A stretch of 46,891 nt of DNA from DATLAN01 sp035527455. GTDB lineage: Bacteria > Planctomycetota > Planctomycetia > Pirellulales > Thermoguttaceae. Where the stretch lies: the NCBI GenBank assembly GCA_035527455.1, contig DATLAN010000301.1:1-46891 (forward strand), read 5' to 3'. A program made the translations under genes and the position numbers. Positions 43,519-46,891 of this stretch are shown here, one piece after another. How positions within the stretch are numbered: the stretch's first letter is position 1; the number at the start of each line of letters is the position of its first letter. A model generated the notes under the pieces. It searched no databases and was not told the DNA's origin. It worked only from the letters and a program-made list of their open reading frames with translations.

Positions 43519-43872
43519 TCAAGCAAGCAGTTTTCGGGCCACGCGCCCGGCCGATCGGGGAAGGGCGTTCAGCAAGCCGGCCAGTTTCGGCTGGACTCCC
43601 TGACGGGGAATCACCACCAGATCGATCCCGCCGGGCAATTGCTCGCGCGTGAGCCGGAACGCCTCGCGAATCAGCCGCTTCCAGCGATTGCGAACCACGG
43701 CGCCGCCCAGCTTGCGAGAGACCGACAGCCCCAGCCGGGGATGCGGCAGGCCGTTCGCACAGCCGAAGACCAACAGCAGATCGTCGCCCGCCACGCAACG
43801 GCGGCGATAGGCCCGCTGGAAGTCGGCGCCGCGTCGGATCCGGCATGCGCTAGGAAATCGATGGTCGTGCAT
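43519..43872 (-). CDS. rnpA: Ribonuclease P protein component
   Basis: This 117-residue basic protein has the RnpA signature RNRWKRLIREAFR (61-73), preceded by LGLSVSRKLGGAVV, and the N-terminal RRGADFQRAYRRR. It binds the RNase P RNA and aids 5' maturation of tRNA. Length is typical. The gene starts four bases after the dnaJ-like stop and is followed by yidD. The usual upstream neighbour rpmH is absent. Confidence 0.95.
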   Translation of the reverse strand: MHDHRFPSACRIRRGADFQRAYRRRCVAGDDLLLVFGCANGLPHPRLGLSVSRKLGGAVVRNRWKRLIREAFRLTREQLPGGIDLVVIPRQGVQPKLAGLLNALPRSAGRVARKLLA

Positions 43873-43876
43873 CGGC

Positions 43877-44839
43877 CTACCACTTCAAATCGGCGCGTGG
43901 GTCCTCGGAATGGCGCCGGCCGAACTCCCGGATCGCTTCACGGTCCTTCTCGTCGAGATCCTTGGGCAAGACGATCTGGATCTCGGCCAACAGGTCGCCG
44001 GCCGGGCCGCTCTTGGGGCTCACGCCGTGTCCCTTCACGCGGAGTTTCGTCCCGCTGGAACTCCCCGGCGGAACACGCAACGAAACGGTTCCGCGCGGGG
44101 TGGGTACGTCGACTTTGGCGCCCAGGGCAGCCTCGGCGAGCGTCACCGGCAGTTTCACCAGCAGATGGTTCCCCCGACGCTGGAAGGCTGGGTGGGGTGC
44201 CACGCGGATGGTCAGCAGAATATCGCCCGGCGTGCCGCGGCGCGGGCCGGGCTCGCCTTGGCCGCGGATCCGGATTTTCTTGCCGTCTTCGATTCCCGGC
44301 GGGATCTTCACCGAAATGGTCTCGGTCTTGCCGGTCTGGCGCTGCACGCTGATCTGGACTTCCCCCCCGGTGATCGACGTCTGGAAGGGGATCTGGATTT
44401 CGTGGTGGATATCAGCTCCGCCGCGCCGCGACGTGGTGCTTGTCTGTTGGGGCCCGCCGCCGGCCCGTCGGAACCGGCTGAAAAAATCGCCGCCCCCCCC
44501 GGCGGATTCCGTGCCGAACTGCTCGCCGAAGAACTGGCTGAGGTCGATATCCTCGAAGCGAACCCCCCCGGGCCCTGTGCCCCAAGGTCCTCCTGGGTGT
44601 GGACCCCGGCCGCCGGCGGTCTCGAACGTGCTGCCATATCGGTCGTACATTTCCCGCTTTTCCGAGTCGTTGAGCACGTCGAAGGCGTTTTGGATCTGCT
44701 GAAACTTGCTCTTCGCCGTCTTGTCGTCAGGATTCAGATCGGGGTGATATTTTCGGGCCAATTCGCGATAGGCCTTTTGAATTTCGGCCTGCGAGGCATC
44801 GCGGCGAACACCCAGGGTCTTGTAGTAATCCTCAGCCAT
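43877..44839 (-). CDS. DnaJ/CbpA-type J-domain co-chaperone without zinc finger
   Basis: This 320-residue protein has a J-domain at 1-70 with HPD at 32-34, a Gly/Phe-rich linker (GGRGPHPGGPWGTGPGG, DLSQFFGEQFG) and two C-terminal beta-sandwich domains (SVKIPPGIEDGKKIRIRGQG, TPRGTVSLRVPPGSSSGTKL). The CxxCxGxG zinc-finger repeats of full DnaJ are absent, so it is a CbpA-like class B protein. It would stimulate DnaK ATPase and bind clients. rnpA starts four bases after its stop. Confidence 0.94.
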   Translation of the reverse strand: MAEDYYKTLGVRRDASQAEIQKAYRELARKYHPDLNPDDKTAKSKFQQIQNAFDVLNDSEKREMYDRYGSTFETAGGRGPHPGGPWGTGPGGVRFEDIDLSQFFGEQFGTESAGGGGDFFSRFRRAGGGPQQTSTTSRRGGADIHHEIQIPFQTSITGGEVQISVQRQTGKTETISVKIPPGIEDGKKIRIRGQGEPGPRRGTPGDILLTIRVAPHPAFQRRGNHLLVKLPVTLAEAALGAKVDVPTPRGTVSLRVPPGSSSGTKLRVKGHGVSPKSGPAGDLLAEIQIVLPKDLDEKDREAIREFGRRHSEDPRADLKW

Positions 44840-44999
44840 GTCAGCCAGCCGCCGGATGGGGTTCCACTCCAGTTCAGCACAATTCTACACCATTGCCTAT
44901 TGTAGGGACGCCGCCGGTCGTTCATCAACCCGTACCTCCGAACCGGGCCGGGCACGGCGTGCTACAATTGGCATATTCGCCAAACATTCATGCCTTTCT

Positions 45000-45053
45000 G
45001 TAGCCATCTCGCTCCGCGAGATGCAGCCCCGTCTCGCGGAGAAAGACGGCTAC
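45000..45053. repeat. Palindromic dispersed repeat, GTAGCCATCTCGC family, copy B
   Basis: Same 54-base element as at 4393-4446, about 48 of 54 positions identical. It ends one base before the start codon at 45055, so it occupies the leader of the downstream gene. Confidence 0.87.
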
Positions 45054-45054
45054 T

Positions 45055-46668
45055 ATGGACCCGAATACGATGCCCCTAAACGACAAACCCAACACGATGG
45101 TCGCGGGCTCGGGGCTCGGGATTGGGGGATCGACGCTGCTTCGGCGGCTGTTGGCGTTGGCCCTGCTGATCTTGCCAGCCAACATGCCCGCCATGGCCGG
45201 GGGACAGTTGGAGATCACGGTGGTCGACCGCGAGACGGGGGAGCCGATCGCCTGCCGGATGCACCTGAAGAACTCCCGCGGCCGGCCGCAGAAACCGCGT
45301 CGCGTCCCTTTCTGGGACGACCATTTCGCCTTCGACGGCAAGATCGCGCTGCAACTGCCCGTCGGCGACTACACGTTCGAGATGGAACGGGGGCCCGAAT
45401 ACCTGACCCGCACGGGCCATTTCCGCATCGAGAACTTCGCCGACGACGTCAAGCAGGTCGACCTGGGGCGTTTCGTCGACATGTCCGAGCACGGCTGGTG
45501 GTCCGGCGACCTGGACGTGCGACGGCCCCTGCAGGAGATCGAACTGCTGATGGAGGCCGACGATCTGCACGTGGCCCAGGTGGCGACCTGGTCCAACGGC
45601 GAGAATCCGTGGCGCGACAAGCCGCTGCCCGAGGAACTCCCGGTGCTCTTCGACGAGGATCGCTATTACCACCCGATGGCCGGCCGTCATGCCCGAGCCG
45701 GCACGGAACTGCTGCTGTTCAACCTGCCGGAACCCCCGCCCTGGGCCGGACATTCGACGTCGAACGACCCGGCCGGCGAGTATCCTGCGTCGATCCAGTA
45801 CGCCTTGGAGGCCCGCCGTCACGAGGGCGCGTGGGTCGACTCGTCGCGGCCGTACTGGTGGGACCTTCCCATGTTGGTGGCGGCCGGGCAGATCGACTCG
45901 ATCCAGGTGGCCCACGCCAATCTCTGCCGCGAGACGGCCATCGACAGCGAAGGCGACGGGAAACCCCGCGACCGGAAGCTCTACCCGGCCCCTCACGGCA
46001 ACGCCCGATGGTCGCAAGACGTCTACTTCAAGCTTCTCGAATGCGGGCTGAGGATTCCGCCGACCGCCGGCAGCGGCTCGGGGGCGGCCCCCAATCCGAT
46101 CGGCTACAACCGCGTCTACGTCCACGTCGACAGCGAGTTCACCTATGACCGATGGTTCGAGAACCTGCGCGGGGGCCGGGTGATGGTGACCAACGGGCCG
46201 CTGTTGCGTCCGGCGGTCAACGGCCAATTGCCCGGGTACGTCTTCCGCGGCGACGCGGGCGAGAAGCTCGAGTTCGAGATCGGCCTGACGCTTTCCACCC
46301 GCGAGCCGATCAGCTACCTGGAGATCGTCAAGAACGGCCGCGTGGCGCGTTCCATTCGCTTTGCCGACTACGCGGTCAGCGGCCGGCTTCCGGGAATCGA
46401 GTTCGAGCAAAGCGGCTGGTTTCTCTTGCGGGTGGTCACCGATCAGCCCAAGACGCATCGTTTTGCCATGACCGGGCCGTACTACGTCGAGATCGGCGGC
46501 CGGCGTCGCATCAGCAAACAGGCGGTTCAGTTCTTTCTCGATTGGATCTACCAGCGTGCCCGGCAGATCCAGCTAACCGATCCAGCGAAGCAGCGCGAAG
46601 TCCTCGACTACCACCGCCGCGCCCGCGATTTCTGGCAAGCATTGGCGGCCCGGGCTAACGCGGAGTAG
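45055..46668 (+). CDS. Secreted CehA/McbA-like protein lacking metal ligands
   Basis: This 537-residue protein has a hydrophobic signal at ~28-48 (LLRRLLALALLILPANMPAM). An N-terminal carboxypeptidase-regulatory-like beta domain (LEITVVDRETGEPIACRMHL) is followed by a PHP-like core resembling CehA/McbA metallohydrolases. The family's GD-x-HVHR metal-binding strand reads GWWSGDLDVRRP (151-158), so both His are lost. Other conserved-looking patches are RVMVTNGPLLRPAVNGQLPG and YLEIVKNGRVARSI. It is probably a non-hydrolytic relative. The start could be ATG 45097, because the sequence before 45055 is repeat and has no good ribosome site. Confidence 0.78.
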   Translation: MDPNTMPLNDKPNTMVAGSGLGIGGSTLLRRLLALALLILPANMPAMAGGQLEITVVDRETGEPIACRMHLKNSRGRPQKPRRVPFWDDHFAFDGKIALQLPVGDYTFEMERGPEYLTRTGHFRIENFADDVKQVDLGRFVDMSEHGWWSGDLDVRRPLQEIELLMEADDLHVAQVATWSNGENPWRDKPLPEELPVLFDEDRYYHPMAGRHARAGTELLLFNLPEPPPWAGHSTSNDPAGEYPASIQYALEARRHEGAWVDSSRPYWWDLPMLVAAGQIDSIQVAHANLCRETAIDSEGDGKPRDRKLYPAPHGNARWSQDVYFKLLECGLRIPPTAGSGSGAAPNPIGYNRVYVHVDSEFTYDRWFENLRGGRVMVTNGPLLRPAVNGQLPGYVFRGDAGEKLEFEIGLTLSTREPISYLEIVKNGRVARSIRFADYAVSGRLPGIEFEQSGWFLLRVVTDQPKTHRFAMTGPYYVEIGGRRRISKQAVQFFLDWIYQRARQIQLTDPAKQREVLDYHRRARDFWQALAARANAE

Positions 46669-46712
46669 ATGGTTGGGCGCGTCGAATCGGGCAAGGCGCC
46701 GTCGATTTGTAA

Positions 46713-46805
46713 GACCCCTTCGGGGTTTCCGGGGATCGCCTCGCCTCTTCACCCAGGGTGCGCTGCGCGACCCTGGGCTTTGTTGTTTCGACCCCGTTGG
46801 GGTCT
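46713..46805. repeat. Compound palindromic repeat, second copy of ACAACAAAGCCC family
   Basis: It contains GACCCCTTCGGGGTTTC (46713-46729), then a 56-base segment (46731-46786) matching 37106-37161 with three differences, then GACCCCGTTGGGGTC. It lies between two convergent genes. Confidence 0.88.
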
Positions 46806-46806
46806 A

Positions 46807-46891
46807 TCACGGCGGGCTTTCTTTGGCGCGGGCGATCAGTTCCAGAAGAATCCGCTCCAGTTCCCGCACGGCCTCGATGTCTTCGAACAAC
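46807..46891 (-). CDS. C-terminal end of an unknown gene, start outside window
   Basis: An open minus-strand frame enters from the window edge and stops at the TGA 46807-46809. The visible residues (FEDIEAVRELERILLELIAR, then AKESPP) form a charged helix. The codon pattern looks coding, and the dispersed repeat begins right after the stop. Too short to assign a family. Confidence 0.45.
   Translation of the reverse strand, partial: LFEDIEAVRELERILLELIARAKESPP

Overview
The window is GC-rich bacterial chromosome. It looks like Planctomycetota, most plausibly Pirellulales-like. The reasons are a MoxR/DUF58/BatA/vWA gene train with a Gly-Glu-Lys repeat protein, a giant PQQ-propeller/TPR secreted protein, Tat-exported Gfo/Idh/MocA and aldo/keto reductase-like proteins, an SGNH sialate-esterase-like protein, a soluble-headed Ser/Thr kinase, an alanine/lysine-rich HU-like protein, and many paired-palindrome repeats. 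The taxonomic call is inference from gene content; no rRNA or marker phylogeny is possible here.

Left block (1-17.8 kb, all on the minus strand). Reading from 17.7 kb down: a giant secreted PQQ/TPR protein, a secreted terpenoid-cyclase-fold protein, MoxR AAA ATPase, a DUF58 protein, a BatA-like membrane vWA protein, a vWA plus amidotransferase-like membrane protein, a DUF4175-like membrane protein, a secreted coiled-coil protein with a long EGKG tract, and the start of a small membrane-anchored protein. Several pairs overlap by four bases. A sigma70-like promoter with two TACAnnyGTA dyads (BlaI/MecI-type operators) lies in front of the block.

Middle (18-29 kb): HU-like protein, Maf nucleotide pyrophosphatase, RluA pseudouridine synthase, Ser/Thr kinase, a gluzincin-like secreted protein plus a 51-residue membrane peptide, a degenerate aldo/keto reductase, an SGNH esterase, a SpoU/TrmH RNA methyltransferase, a Tat-exported oxidoreductase, and a small conserved-looking protein.

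Mobile region (29.0-31.3 kb): tRNA-Glu(CUC) with its own promoter and terminator, an adjacent frameshifted tyrosine integrase, a small Cro-like regulator, and a decayed IS1634-like transposase.

Right block (31.5-46.9 kb): a secreted alpha/beta hydrolase, a gene whose 3' end runs into a simple repeat, an NhaC antiporter bracketed by G-rich tandem repeats, a DUF4432 sugar-mutarotase-like protein, SMC, a FlgI-like HEAT lipoprotein, yidD-rnpA-dnaJ (cbpA-like), a CehA/McbA-like protein that has lost its metal ligands, and the tail of one more gene.

The most striking non-genic signal is at least ten hairpin elements of about as many sequence families, each a pair of near-identical inverted palindromic words (REPIN-like). 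Two are nested inside one another, one supplies the C-terminus of a protein, and two families occur twice in the window.
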